DNA of 64,000 nucleotides from Turritopsis dohrnii (Eukaryota > Cnidaria > Hydrozoa > Anthoathecata > Oceaniidae): the NCBI GenBank assembly GCA_027922465.2, contig BQMF02000373.1, positions 124,001 through 188,000 of the forward strand. The letters are read 5' to 3'. A model generated the notes under the pieces. That model was not told the DNA's origin, made no database searches, and saw nothing but the letters and a program-made list of their open reading frames with translations. Below are positions 1-13,210 of this stretch, in pieces. A program made the translations under genes and the position numbers. Each line of letters begins with the position of its first letter. Positions within the stretch are counted from its first letter, which is position 1.

Positions 1-200
1 TTGTTCATCATTATCATCCAACTTTTCGTGTTGCTGTTACACGGTGATATACAATTATTAGCTGAATTTGCAAAAATTTGAAATTTTGCCAACCATGCGT
101 TTTATTTTCGTAGATGTTTTAGCTCCAAATCTTTCATTCAATAAATTTTATTCAATGCACTGGTTTTTGGCGGATCTTTCCTTAGAAAGACTTTAGAAGA
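1..200. repeat. Partial copy of the 2-3.8 kb inverted-repeat family
   Basis: The first 60 bases match the segment near 2160-2230 and, inverted, 3300-3360. The following stretch near 90-160 matches 3535-3600, sharing the 'accaaccatgc' and 'gttttagctc' blocks. It is a broken copy of the composite repeat described at 2083-3795, cut by the window edge. No gene was recognised here. Confidence 0.6.
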
Positions 201-2080
201 CATGTAATTGGATTTTTGTGTATGCAAGAAAGCCACATTACAAGTTGTTGTTCTTTGTTGTCGTGATAAACTGGCATTGTTTGTAGGAGGTCTGTGCCCA
301 AGCTTTCAACTGTGTAGTGAACTTGCTACCAAAGACATTTTAAGTGTTGGTCTTACTACATACCGTCATAAAAAGATTCTTGTCACGAAAATATGCATTC
401 CCTCTTACCAAGTTCACCACCTATAACTGAATAAAATGTTTTATGAAACAGAGCAATAGAGAGCAATTACAACACGTGAAGAAATGGACCGTGAAGAATC
501 ATAATGGCCTATCTGTTCCAATACTCATTAAGAAGTGTCCTCCCCCACTGTGATTGAAAAAACTTATTTATTTGTTTTAATTTATGATAGTTAACTTTAA
601 GTTAACATTTTCATTTCTCAACTCATTTTTTTTTACTTTTTTTTAGGTTGTAAGCAAGTAAAGCTAGAAAGTCCAACTGGTAACTGAAATTTGAAGTTGA
701 AATAAAATCGATTAAAATATTAAAGTTGTTTTCTTGCCCATATGATTTTTGTTAATGTATAACGTATAACCATATGGTTTCTATGCTGCCGGAAAAATCT
801 TTCGGCTAATAAGGAGAAGGATTTAATTGTCTTGGAAACGCAATTCTTTTCTTGAAAACCCATTCTTTTTTTGCAGACGTTTAATGATCGTTCATTCTTA
901 GCTTCTAGGTTTTTATATGAAGTTGTCCTTGACTTTTGATTAAGGCGACTTCCTTTTAATGAATCTAACGGAAAACAACGTGCATGTAATACATCATGGT
1001 CGATTTGTTATTCGACTTTTAAGAATTTGCGGTTTTAATCTCAATGGAATAAATAGATCGGCTATTGATGTCAAATGAAAATAATGAAAGATTAGGTTTC
1101 TCCGGTTATCATTCATTCGACATTTTACCTGTTCAATACTGCTGATGTAATCCTAGTGAGATATGGTATCATCACGGGCAATTTCAATTTAAACGTTTCC
1201 ATTGTGAAAATACTACGGGGGTCCTTTTCGTCACAGTGGCTTTAAAATGCAAATCCATTCGCCTTACAAAGGGAGCATCCCTTTGTAAGGCGAATGGATT
1301 TGCATTTTCGATTCGCATGTGTCCACCAACCATTATGGGCTTCCCAGATACTTATGTGATACGGTGATACTAATGATTTAAGAAATCCAGGTTTCTCTCT
1401 CTGCGAGCTATATTCTTGTGATTTTTTTAAGTTGCTATTCCTTATAGCCTATGGGCCTCTTGTTGAGTTTAGTTCCCCCTTTAAATATCATTTTGAACGC
1501 AGGGGAATCCCTTTAAATTTACCATGTAATTCACTTACAAAAGATATTATATTTACATGGAAAATCACCTTATGTTCACCATTTGTGAATTCATTTTCAT
1601 AATGTTTTTGTCGGACAATAATAGATCAGGAGGAATATGACGATCCATTTTCGCTTGAAGTCATAAAAACATGTTAGGGTTAGGGTTACTCTCCGCGAAG
1701 ACAAACAAGTTTGTCCGTCACATTTTCCGACTGATCGGATGGATGTACCGAATCGTCTACATTCTAACAAGCACCTTTTCAATAGCCCTCCATCGTTGTG
1801 TATACGCATGCAAAACCCCACTCCCAATCTTGCTGGAACCAAAAAAACACTTCCTTTCTGATTATTCTGTGAACCTTCAGCAAGTTCGCAGCTACCGTAA
1901 TGAACCGAATGAAGAACCGATTTATCTTACAAATTCCCGATTGCTTGTTGATTCTTTATGTGAAGTAATGTTATTTCCAACCTCATCCATCGTGTCAAAT
2001 ATTGGAAGAAGAGCTCAATGTATTGACATTAAGAATAAGTTTCAGCATTTTATCTCACAAAGCACCCTCCATCGTAGAGA
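200..2080. other. Non-coding stretch, no recognised gene
   Basis: Short open frames exist at 208-426 (+), 1597-1842 (-) and 1671-2084 (+), but none shows a family motif or convincing splice sites. A pyrimidine tract ending in AG near 645, followed by a run containing AATAAA near 700, could be the 3' terminal exon of a gene lying left of the window, but this is weak. The hairpin at 1244-1308 is listed separately. Confidence 0.4.
1244..1308. repeat. Perfect 31-bp hairpin with 3-nt loop
   Basis: Bases 1244-1274 are the exact reverse complement of 1278-1308, with loop GCA. The outer end of each arm carries the octamer ATGCAAAT, a classic POU-factor site, in opposite orientations. A perfect stem with a tiny loop suggests a recent inverted duplication or a small-RNA-like hairpin. 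The loop is very short for a normal miRNA precursor. Confidence 0.85.
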
Positions 2081-2082
2081 CT

Positions 2083-3795
2083 AACTTGATTGCCCCCGCA
2101 GCGAGTGTAAGCGAGCGAGGAGGCATAGTAGTTTCACGAGACAGGCGAAAGTCAGTTTTCGATTTTGTTCATCATCTTCATCATCTTCCAATTTTTCGTG
2201 TTACTGTTACGCACTGGTATATTTCCCGTTTTAAAGCATGGTACTGTAAGTGGGAGACAGAATGTTTTTTCGTATCTTTCTCCTAATTAAATTATTATAC
2301 TAGCATGTAGCTTTAGCTAAAAATGCCCCCGCGTTCAAGCTTTCCAATTTGTACAGCCAGCTATACATTAAAAAAGAAAACTTTTCGCCCAAACTTTTTA
2401 TAATTTAAGGATCTATGATTGATTTAGGGCCTGATGAGAGGCATACACTAAATATATCGACAAACCCAGTCTTTTATGTATGGCAAGATATACAATATTT
2501 CAAATATAAATCGAGATCAGTGTCTGTATGCAGTAAAGAAAGCGCATGCCGAAATCACATATTTTTAAGTGAAAATATTTAAGTTTCACAATACAACGAA
2601 TTTAATGAGTAGTGTAATCTTGTGGCATAGTGTAGCGGTGGCTACACTAACTTGGAATATGCAAACCAAAATAGATCTACTTTCACAGCTGAAAATCTGC
2701 ATAAAACTTTTTTGCTACTTTTTGCTATCACTTAGGCATTAGTCACACTCATGCTGATATACTTTTTATAAAGTGTAAATAAGGCTTAACAAGTAATATC
2801 AGAAAGTATTGCTACAAACAGAGGAAATGTGTGAACTGCAACCATGGATACGTATTTTATAATCAAAGTAAGATTAAGATTTGTTAAAGAAATTCTGTGA
2901 AAACCAAAACAGAAAAAACAAACTTTTTCGAAAAAAATTTAAAGCGAAAAATCCACTAGAAATCATTTCAAGCGTTTCAAGCTTTGATTCAAAATAAAAA
3001 CTAGTCAAGATTTAGAGCTGAAACATATATATATATATATATACAAAAATAAAATACATGGTTGGTACAATTTCAGATTTCAAGCTGTGCTTCAAAATCC
3101 TTGTCGTTCCCTTTACTAAAACAACACAAAAGTAATATGAAAAATGTCTAACCAATTTAAGTATACTACCTTCCTAGTATATAGTACATAGTATGATATA
3201 ATAATAAATTAGAAAAAGATACCAAAAAAACATTCTTTCTCCCACCTACAATATACCATGCTTTGAAACGGAAAAAAAGCAAAGTCAGCCAATAATTGTA
3301 TACCACCGTGTAACAGCAACACGAAAAGTTGGAAGATGATGATGAACAAAATCGAAAACTGTCTTTCGCCTATCTCGTGAAACTACTATGCCTCCTCGCT
3401 CGCTTACGCCCGCTGCGGGGGCAATTATACTGTGTTATTCAGAAAGTTCGTTTGTTAAAAATTTTTCATATTACTTTTGTGTTGTTTTCGTGAAGGGAAC
3501 GACTAGGATTTTGAAGCACAGCTTGAAATCTGAAATTTTACCAACCATGCATTTTATTTTTGTATTATATATGTTTTAGCTCTAAATCTTTCAATTCACT
3601 GAAACGTTTTGGCTATTTTTTGCTTTGAATCAAAGTTTCAAACGCAAATTTCTAATGGATTTTAAGTAACAAAGTTTTGCGCAGATTTTCCGCTGTTTAA
3701 GTTTAGATCTATTTGGTTTGCATATTCCAAGTTGGTTTTAAAATACCGCCACCACTACACTATGCCACATGGTTTCACTACTCATTAAAACTATT
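2083..3795. mobile_element. Composite, interleaved inverted-repeat element
   Basis: Two inverted pairs overlap instead of nesting. Segment A (about 2083-2300) is inverted at about 3220-3430. Segment B (about 2600-3130) is inverted at about 3480-3795, sharing a 'tttaatgagtagtg' end and a 'gtggcatagtgtag' block. The order is A, B, A', B'. A degenerate copy of the A end also lies near 5028-5290. It looks like a foldback or MITE family with secondary rearrangement. The small open frames inside carry no recognisable domain. Confidence 0.65.
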
Positions 3796-3799
3796 AATA

Positions 3800-5540
3800 G
3801 TATTGTAAATCTTGTCCAACCATGGTTCTGCTTATTCTGTCATGGGGCATTCATGATAGTGTGAACTACTTGCTAGTTAATAAAGTATTTAAAGTATATC
3901 CCGTACCACAAGGAAACACTATTCCGTATACACATCTGAACATGCAACAGATCATTCATGATATCTGTGTCATAATTCTTACGGGAAGGAGGCTTTAGGT
4001 CTCGTCTAACCAGATGCAGTTTAATAAAAGATTTTGACCTGTCTGTTGAAATATATTTCAAGACAACAATTCGTGGACATCATGTTTACACGAAAGTAAT
4101 CGGACATGATCAACCAAAAGAAGCATTAGGACATGTACCAGTCAGTAACTGAGTTAACTGAAGCAAACTTTTAGGCTTAGAACAAACAATCGTAAAGCAA
4201 TAGCGCACTTCATACCATAGCAACAGTTGCCAACGAAACTATTTTATGCGACTTTGTTGACAACGAATTAATGATTGATTAAAAATATCACATGACAAAT
4301 TGCTTGCTAAGTAATTAAATGAAAATATTAAATAATAAGGTTTTCATTAACGAGCAATTAACTTGGGATCATTAGGTCTAGCCTAGTGGGAAAAATATAG
4401 TTGTGATTTTTTAACCAATGTCCCGACTGAGAGGTATGTGAAAAGACATAGCGAAAGCTTTTGGAAAAGTTGTATGAAAAAATATTAGCAATAGAATTAG
4501 AAGAACGCACGAAAAAATTTACTAAAGGAAAAACCACTAAATTAAAACTTAATGTGAAATTCAAAATTATGTCTTCTGCTGAGATAACAAACAAAGAAAT
4601 CCAAAATTTTAAAGACATGAAATTCAACTTTGTAGGTGTTATAGCGATAGATCAAAGATGTTCCTTGGATTAACCCAATAGCACCAGAATCATGAAGCAC
4701 AAGAAACTAAGAAGACATGATGTTGTTTGATTCGCACTCCTTTATTTGTGTGGAAGTATTTCGTAGAGATGAAAGATGAAAAAGAAATACACAGGTTTTC
4801 GATAACCTGCCCAAAACCGATTAAAAATACATTGTCAATAACAACGAGTTAAAAATCGAAAAACTAATTTTTATCCCTGATAAGTGTACACATGATCATG
4901 TGGTAGAAAATAATGACCCCTTAGAATATTTTCATTTGGCAACAGATGATGAAAACGAAACTGACAGAAATACTTTAATGACAAACGTTAATGACAAATT
5001 AATTTAACTTTATGAAATATATCTTTATTGCCGCCGCAACGAGCGCAAGAGGAAAAAAAAACAACAAAAAAAAACGATATACGATAAGGTATTGTTCACA
5101 AATAACGTCAACCATTTTTTCAAGATCACAGTCAGTGTAAACAATTTTCATAAGAGAAACTTTTACTTAATAAGAAAATTCGAGGTTTTGAAAATTGTGA
5201 AGGTTGACGTCAACAGTCCCTAACGAAAGTCAGTCAAATTTTCTTCCTAGTCCACTTTTTGTGTTGTTGTTTCACAGTAGTATTTAATTGCTTTGTTTTG
5301 TTTTGCTTTTTTTTCATTGGTCAGTGTAAGTGTAGGTCGTATTTGTTATTGTGTTATACCATATCATTTTCGAAGTTAATGAAATTGTCTAGAAATGTTT
5401 CTTATACGTTTTTGTAGAACTTCAGTGAAGGGAACGATATTAGACAGGACACGTGGCCTAATGTGTATTTTCTCAATGGAATCTTGTAGAGGAGACCTCA
5501 GATTACCAAAATCTGCCAGGTGAAATTTTTGGAATTACCT
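3800..5540. other. Repeat-derived or intergenic stretch, no gene seen
   Basis: Short frames at 3873-4061 (-), 4358-4627 (-) and 4461-4673 (+) are lysine- or asparagine-rich with no domain signal. About 5028-5290 contains a decayed relative of segment A of the upstream inverted repeat. Nothing else is supported. Confidence 0.4.
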
Positions 5541-5544
5541 GTAT

Positions 5545-5572
5545 GGCACGTGATTGATGACGTCATAATTCA
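5545..5572 (+). promoter_or_regulatory. E-box plus CRE-like pair upstream of a short ORF
   Basis: CACGTG near 5548 is followed within about 15 bases by the palindrome TGACGTCA. These are the consensus sites for bHLH and CREB/ATF-type factors. They lie about 60-80 bases before the ORF at 5632. Occupancy is unknown, and TGACGTCA also occurs in repeats of this window (near 31850 and 43270), so it may be repeat-derived. Confidence 0.4.
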
Positions 5573-5631
5573 CGCTCTTTACGACTTTATTTTGTCTTTT
5601 TTATACGTGATTTGGGTGTTTGCCATTAACG

Positions 5632-5895
5632 ATGTCGGTAGATTTAAGTAACCGCGATCTTTACACACATTTTAAACGGTCAAGAAACAACTTGATATGT
5701 TGGTATAACACTTTAACATTATTCAATTGTGTTGAGAGAGAATTTATAACTAATACCATAGACCTATACCACAGAAAAGATTTGAACTCAATCCGGTTTG
5801 AATTTCCAGTATGTTCGTGGTGTCATGTAAACAGAAACACCACCGTCGGTAGCGGTGGATGCTTTAGTTTGACTTCAGTCGTCTCTCAAATATAA
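5632..5895 (+). CDS. Hypothetical small ORF, unrecognised
   Basis: An ATG at 5632 opens an 87-codon frame beginning MSVDLSNRDLYTHFKRSRNN. Its first 55 residues look like an amphipathic helical module with the pattern CWYNTLTLFNCVEREFI. The tail CSWCHVNRNTT is less ordered. The frame-to-length ratio is unremarkable, but composition is more protein-like than in neighbouring frames. It could be a fragment of a longer gene or of a mobile-element accessory ORF. It faintly resembles the N-terminal helical part of ZCCHC-type or Smaug PHAT-type proteins, which I would not rely on. An E-box/CRE pair lies just upstream. Confidence 0.3.
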   Translation: MSVDLSNRDLYTHFKRSRNNLICWYNTLTLFNCVEREFITNTIDLYHRKDLNSIRFEFPVCSWCHVNRNTTVGSGGCFSLTSVVSQI

Positions 5896-6291
5896 ACATG
5901 CGTTTTACAAGTATGCGTTTTGATTAAAAAGAAAACTTAAAAAACCGAAGTCACTTTTGGATGTTGACAAAAAATATCAGGGATATGTATCCCTGAAAAT
6001 ATTAAAGTTTCGAATGGCATCATTACTTTTGCCACAGAAATCAACTTGTCAATCAACTAATCATACCAATTTAAATCTTGTTTCCAGTGCCCTTCCATTT
6101 ATAGGAAACGCCTGGATTGTTATCAAGTGATGCTTTGTATTTTTTAGACACTGGAAATGAAGTTGTCTCGCTTCATGCTTCATGTCATTTACTTTGTTTG
6201 TATTTGATAAATGGTTGAAAATGATTGGCTAAGATATAAGCTGTCACCCCTAAAAGTCACATGAAAAAGTAGATTCTTGTTTCGATACTTT

Positions 6292-6470
6292 CTTTGTAGT
6301 ATTGCTACTGGAAGAGCAAGCGGTTGTTTGGCTTATTATTGAAAGTTTATTGAAGTATTATTCTTGAGGACACTTTTTTCAACTTTTTGTCACCTTTGTC
6401 TTTGTAGTATTGCTACTGGAAGAGCAAGCAGTTGTTTGGCTTATTATTGAAAGTTTATTGAAGTTTTATT
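6292..6470 (+). repeat. Tandem duplication in the 5' flank/UTR of the Death-helicase gene
   Basis: A segment starting 'tagtattgctactggaag' at about 6297 recurs at about 6407 with few changes across about 70 bases (period about 110). A third relative lies at about 51597 in front of a second copy of the first coding exon. Conservation of this non-coding block beside the start codon suggests promoter or 5' UTR sequence. Confidence 0.6.
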
Positions 6471-6505
6471 CTCGAGAACCGTTTTGTCGACAGAACGGTC
6501 GATTT

Positions 6506-6533
6506 ATGATGGAGGAGGAGGGGATGATGGACA
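6506..6533 (+). CDS. Exon 1 of the Death-helicase gene (start codon)
   Basis: The first of two adjacent ATGs at 6506 opens MMEEEGMMD and ends after one base of the next codon at a strong GTAAGT donor (phase 1). That phase fits the acceptor at 14079. The choice is supported by the copy at 51680-51713, which keeps the start, acidic/Met-rich peptide, phase and donor, with shared upstream sequence. The intron to exon 2 would be 7.5 kb and contains several transposons. The frame open past the donor to 6658 is taken to be read-through. Confidence 0.5.
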
Positions 6534-9500
6534 GTAAGTTCTGTTTGATCTCATTTCTGTACCTCTGTGTTCTAAAAAGGATGAAAAACCACTCTCTCTC
6601 CGCGCCACGCCCTATAGAGTTCATCATTCAATATCACGTTTGCTGCTGGGTCATTTGAATCTCCTTTGCTCATGGAGATGTTTTCTTAGAAATCCCCAAG
6701 ATAACAATAATATCTCAAATCTTTTTGGCTCTGTAGTACTGCGTCCACCTTAGCTTATTTGACCAAAACCGATACTTCATCTCCCTTGTGAGTTGTTATT
6801 AGGCCAACCTTCATTTAAAATCTGATTGACAGGCATATTTTCAAGCACTCTACTAAATCTGAAAATGATTCTCAGAAGGAGTTCTGCAGAATAACAGCAA
6901 AGTAATTTACCGCAGAACTTCCGGTGACCTCTCCCCATCGAAACCAGAAACCAGACTCTACCCCAGACTCCTGCAAACTATTTTTAAACTCAATCTTCCC
7001 TACTAACAACGATTATAGCTAAAAGTACTTGCAAATATGCCTGGACTGTGCGTAACTGTGAGATGAATGCAACTGAATGTATGCTATCAGTTGATAAAGT
7101 AGAAACAAAGAAGAACATGGGTCGAACAGATAAATCTAACCTGATAGAAGATGGAAGTCAGCAGTGGTTGAAAAGTTCTTCTTCTTCATATCGAAACTAC
7201 TTTTACTTTTAGGCAACAACTGCTGAGATTTGTATTGACATGTATATCACAAAACTCACTTGAGCAATTATATGTAAATTCTCACTAAGGCCATCTCATG
7301 CTTAAGCTAGAAAAAACTGATGTAGATCGAACAAACTTATGAAGTGGTTTTAAGGGCAGTATACATGGTACAGTGTATAGTCTACGACTTGTAGTACTAA
7401 CTTTCTGTTTAAAATTTGTTAAGTGTTCTGCTTTTTTATACACGATAAATAAGTAAAAAATCGATGCGGAAGGAAATGTTGAAGTATTACCTTGGAATGC
7501 AATCAAACTATTTTAGAAAAGGAGAAGAAAAAAATTGTATAAGAGCATATTATACACTAATGTTCTTGTAAGTTTTTCCCTAGAAAATTCAATCACCCTC
7601 CACAAAACAAAATTTTCTCTTATGTTCCAGTCATCATCAACAAAATCGATGATCAAGACATTATAGTAGGCTTCATCCTTGTTTATCTTTGTTTCTGCTA
7701 AAATCTGGTCAGGTATCCCACAACACTTAATAATCACATTCTGACTACTTTTTGGAAGCTTAAGTAGTATTCGTAGTTCCAGATGTTATTTTAATTCCAA
7801 ATGACATCATCATTTGATGCAAGCATTTATGCATTGGATTTTAACTCTTGTTTCATATGATTACCAATCAATACATACAAAGGAACAAAATTAACAGTTT
7901 AACTAGGATAACACGCAAACCATCTTTGTGTAAAGAGGCTTTCTCATGAGCAGAAAATATTTTAAGGGCTTATTTTCATTTTCTGAAATGACTTGATTTT
8001 GATTTGACTGTTGTTTTTGTAACGACTTTTTAGTTTTCCTACCAAAAAGGAACACAACCCCAAACAGTAAGCACCATCTGTACTTCGAAATAACACAACT
8101 GAAAATAAGCATTCATTAATTTCAGCTAAAATGACTGTCCATTGGCTACACTTGACCTAGACTCAGGGAGATGGTCCTTATTTCAAACAGTTTGGGTATG
8201 ACCCAGATATTTGCTTTAATGCTGTTAACGACAAAATCATGGTTCTCATTGATGAATAGTCGGGCATGTCAAACATCAAGTCAAAGCTTAAATGACTTTA
8301 CCATTATTGTTGATTTTATTAACTTCATCAATTCTTGAGTTTACTTAGTTTTCCTTCTTGATTCCTACCGATCCTGATGAATTTGAAGAAAGGTTATTGG
8401 CTCTTTTTGTGATTCTTATCCTACAAGCCCTAACAGTATTCCTATTAAAGTTGTTCCTATATTCAAACACAAGGGATTTCACCTTGAAGTTTAAACTACA
8501 GGTCAATCTCATTACTCTCAAACATTGGAAACATTCGCAAGAAAGTGATGCGTTGATGTCTCACTAGTTTCTGAATTGCAAAATATTCCAGGCATTTTGG
8601 TTTTCACAAGACCCACACAACTGTTAACACATAAATTAACGTTTTTGAACGCATTTAGGAAAACCTTGGGATAAAGAGACCTTAGATACAGTTGACCATG
8701 AAATTCTTTTGGCTTTGTCACTATGGAGTCCGTGTTGTTGAAAATAACTGGCTCAAATCCTACCATTCTCAGTTTGTCTTTGTCTCGAATTCCTAATCCA
8801 AACTCCAGGCTGTTAAACATGAAGTCCCTCATGGCCCAGTTTTGGGACCTCTGGTGTTCTTGCTATATAGCATGCTGCCATTAAAGCGTCTGAAACTTAC
8901 CACTTTGCAGATGACACACATCTGCACTATTTTTCCAAATATGTTTGGTTCTGATGTCGTAAAATCAATGCTCATCTCAGAGTTCTTATAGCTGAGTTAA
9001 TGCCAACAAAATGTCTCCAAATGTTGGTAATATATATTTTAACGTGACCATAAATCTTGACATAATCTGTTTGGCAAAATTCTAACTCCAAGCAAAGGTG
9101 TGAAATATCTTATTAATTTTGATATACACCGTAACTGGAAAGTACCTACCGCAACAGTTACTAAACTTTGTAGGGCCAATGGTGCTTTTCAAGCTTTGTT
9201 CTTACTATAATTATTGGTCCATTATCAACACCACTAACTTCGGTCTTAATGCCTTATTGCCAACCATCCGTTGCAAATCCCATTTCTCCTTTTTATCATG
9301 TTCTTTTTTCACATGGCAAAACTCTGTGATTTTATGTAAAAACATCATGATATAAACCTCTCACTTACATTGTATAATTTAATTGTGCTCAAATCATACA
9401 TTCCATTTGTATTCAAATCGTATGGGCAAAGTTTGGGCACAAGAGAAATAATAAGAAAGAAGTTCTCTATCCAGGACCTCATTTACAATTATTAACGCGT

Positions 9501-12500
9501 AATTTAAAGTCCGAAATTTGTTAATTTTTTTCAGTCCAATTTTCTACGCGTGCCGCCCAAAATAATTATTTTTTGCCACGCGTTAAATTAGAACCACTAC
9601 GGTACCTTATAACACGAACTTAACAGGTGGACTATTTAACGCGGTCACGAATTAACGCGGATGGACGAAGAGACTTCTAAAAGTGTGCATTAATTAACAT
9701 GGTTCAGGAACTGTAATTTTTAAATGGTATATAATTAACGTGGATTGTAATTTTTGTAGTTTTGACTCAGGATTAGTTGATTTATATGATTTGGAAGGTG
9801 TATTTTCGAATACCGAATGTTTTCAGAGTTACCAAAGTCGTATAGTCTGTTCACCACATTAATGGCCAAATCGTTAGTTTCAGTCTGATAAGCTTTCTCA
9901 TTAGCACATAAATTAAAAAATATAAAACATAACAAATGCGACCATAGTACAGTGTGTATCAAAATGTCTTATCCACCATATTTCAAGGCGTATATCTCAT
10001 TACATGTCTGATAAAATATTGGGAATTTTATATCACAAGAAAGAGCTTTTCATGCTCTATCCATTGATATAAAATGTTTGTCAAAATATTTGTTCTTCGA
10101 AAAGATATTGAAGAAAAACTCAACGATTTGGTTCATTAAATTCTTAAAAGTCAATTAACTCATTTTACAATGAAGGTCATTTGTAAACACAATAAAATAA
10201 ATTAAAAATAATCACACAGTAAAAATGTTTTATTTAACATTTTTAAGATTAGTTGTTTAGGGAAATTAATACGCAAAACTATACTTAAAATTTTCTAAAA
10301 GTTTCATCAGCACAACAGAAGAAAATCGCACCATTAAAAAGTCATTAGCATGTCAGTTAATTGACTTTTAAGAATTTAATGAGCCAAATCGTTGAGTTTT
10401 TCTTCAATATCTTTTCGAAGAACAAATATTTTAGCAAACATTTTATATTGATGGATAGAACATGAAAAGTTCTTTCTTGTGATATAAAATTCACAATATT
10501 TTATCAGACATGTAATGAGATATACGCCTTGAAAGTTGGTGGATAAGACATTTTGATACACACTGTATGTTTTAAAACGGGGGCTCATAAATTTGATGCA
10601 TTTATTATAGTCTATTCACTCATACAGTGTGTATCAAAATGTGTTATCCACCAACTTTCAAGGCGTATATCTCATTACATGTCTGATAAAATATTGTGAA
10701 TTTTTTATCAGAAGAAAGAGCATTTCATGCTCTATCCATTGATATAAGATGTTTGCCAAAATATTTGTTCTTCGAAAAAATATTGAAGAAAAACTCAACG
10801 ATTTGGCTCATTAAATTCTTAAAAGTCAATTAACTGACATGCTAATGACTTTTTAATTGTAGTTTTGTAGTTTTGTTTTCCTTTGTTTCCCTTGTTTCTC
10901 CAAATGCCCAACAAAAAATTGCTGTTTTACACCAGAGAATGCATTTTACTTTATTTTAAAATATCTCTTGAGACACTTTACGTAATTTAATTACCATAAG
11001 TGATTCAATCAAAAGCATGTTTTGATGTTTAAAAAATTGACAGAACCCCAGCTTTATAATTGCAAAAATATACAGTGTGTTTCGTAATGTTGGAAATGGA
11101 AATTTTAAATTTGTTTTTTAAATGAATATACCGAATTTCAAAATTATTTTTACATCAATGGAAAGCCATTTTCAAGCTCTTTCGGTTAGTATATTTTTGT
11201 GAAAAATGAAAAAGTGGTTTTTGAAAAAATAAGGAAAATGTCTTGGAATAATGTAATTAAATTTTTAATGGTCGATTAACATGTAGTTTAATTACGTCGT
11301 GCTTATTGTTTCAAAGCGCTAAATCCATACAAAGTTTTATTAATTTTATCTTTGCGCTGAGACCCCCAAATTGATATTTAAAAACATAAAAGTTAAACGT
11401 ATTTCGTGAACACACAGCTTAAATTTGTTTATTGTTTTCCAAATTGCTGTCATTGTTTCAAAAAATCTTTTCTTTTCACTCACATCTTAATCAACCATTA
11501 AAAATTAATTACATTTTTCCAAGACATTTTCATTATTTTTTCAAAAACCACTTTTTCATTTTTCACAAAAATATACTAGTCGAAAGAGCTTGAAAATTGC
11601 TTTCCATTGATGTAAAAATTATTTTCAAATTTGGTATATTCATTTAAAAAAGCAGCATTAAAATTTCCATTTCTAACATTACGAAACACACTGTTCACTG
11701 GCGTTGGCTCACTGCCAAATACGAGAATAGTCTTAGTACCCGGTCTGTCGCTGACAACCATCTACGACTATGCTCGTAGTTGCGTTCTGTTGCAAATCTG
11801 TCAACTACGAGTACGTATACTCGTAGTAGTAGAGGGACAATTTTAAGTAAGCTTGTATTTGATTGGGTTATTTAGTGAGAGGAAATGTTTTTGATTCTGT
11901 TCTGTAAAATATCAAGCATACTTCGAGTGTGGCGCAGCGAAAAGAAATTCCTCGCACAGTGGCAAGCTAAGAGTATAATTGTGGTATTTTTTATTTTATT
12001 TTTGAATCTTCCTCAGATAACTGTACTTGTCACAAAAATTACATAAAGGGTGAAATACACGATCATTTTAAAATGATAAATGACAAATGATAATTTTTTT
12101 AATCCTTTAAAAAATGATTAGAACATCTGTTTACACGATCATTTATGATTACAACATTTTTCTAAAAGTTCTATGGTAAAAGAGTAATTTTCAGTCATGA
12201 ACTCCGGTGGCAGCAAACGTAGTTGTTGCTGTTATGTCCAAATGACGAAAGAGGAAAAATGAAAGGCAGAAACGAAGATTTGGGTGAAACCTTGGCTTCA
12301 AAAACGAACTTCTTAGGAATTTATAACACGCTTGTGAGGAATTTCAAGCAAGAGATCATTATGAATATTCAGAGTTGTTAAGAATTTCGCCGGAAAATTT
12401 TGAAGGAATATGAAGTTTAATGAGTCCTTCTATCGAGAAACATTCCACAGTAATGCGCGATACTCTTTCCTCTTTGGTCCTTACGTTTGTAATTTGTGGA

Positions 12501-13170
12501 CGAAACATTCCACAAAAACTCCTGTTCCTGCCACAAATTAATAAATTGGACAGTTGATGCTAAGTTAACCAGCGACATGTTTATTTTATATGCAGACTCT
12601 ATCACTTTGTTTTTCTCCTTCATAATCTGCAAAAAAACTCATCGCGTGACTATACTAAAGTGAGTAAAACAATAGAACTGACGTAATTCAATAGAGAAAT
12701 TCCATCATTTTTTAAATGAAAACTCAAACATGTTTGAGTTATCATTTTTAAATGACAGTTGAAAATGACGGGTACTATTCGTCATTTTTTGAGCGTTTAC
12801 ACGATCAGTTTTCAATGATCATTTAAAAAATGTCATTTTAAAATGATCGTGTATTTTAGCCTTAATACTTTTATATATAAACAAGAGCCAGATGGCGCAA
12901 AACGGTAGCAGCAAGTTTACTTTTCACGCAAATGCTTTCGAAATTTTACTTTAAGTACTAAAAACTTCTTTACTGGATGTTTTCTAAGATATCTCACTGG
13001 TGGAAAACAGGCATTAACGATAAATTCGATGAAAATGATGAAAATGTTTAAATGTTCGATATGAAAAAGCTTCCAAATTACGAAGGCTGCGTTTCTTCAT
13101 TAGAATTTACATTGCGTTTTTGATAGAGTCCCGCAGACTCTAAATCGCAGACTAATTGCCATTTCGGCCG

Positions 13171-13210
<40 letters not shown>

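Noticed and set aside
1674..1688. Telomere-like TTAGGG repeats
   Set aside because: Only about two and a half units; expected by chance in a 64-kb window and with no array around it.
6410..6658. An 82-codon ORF over the first exon
   Set aside because: It is in a different frame from the ATG at 6506, reads through the strong GTAAGT donor, and is not conserved in the copy at 51.6 kb.
10376..10588. A minus-strand gene inside the MITE
   Set aside because: The frame is the reverse reading of the terminal repeat, and the mirror arm at 9949 is broken in frame.
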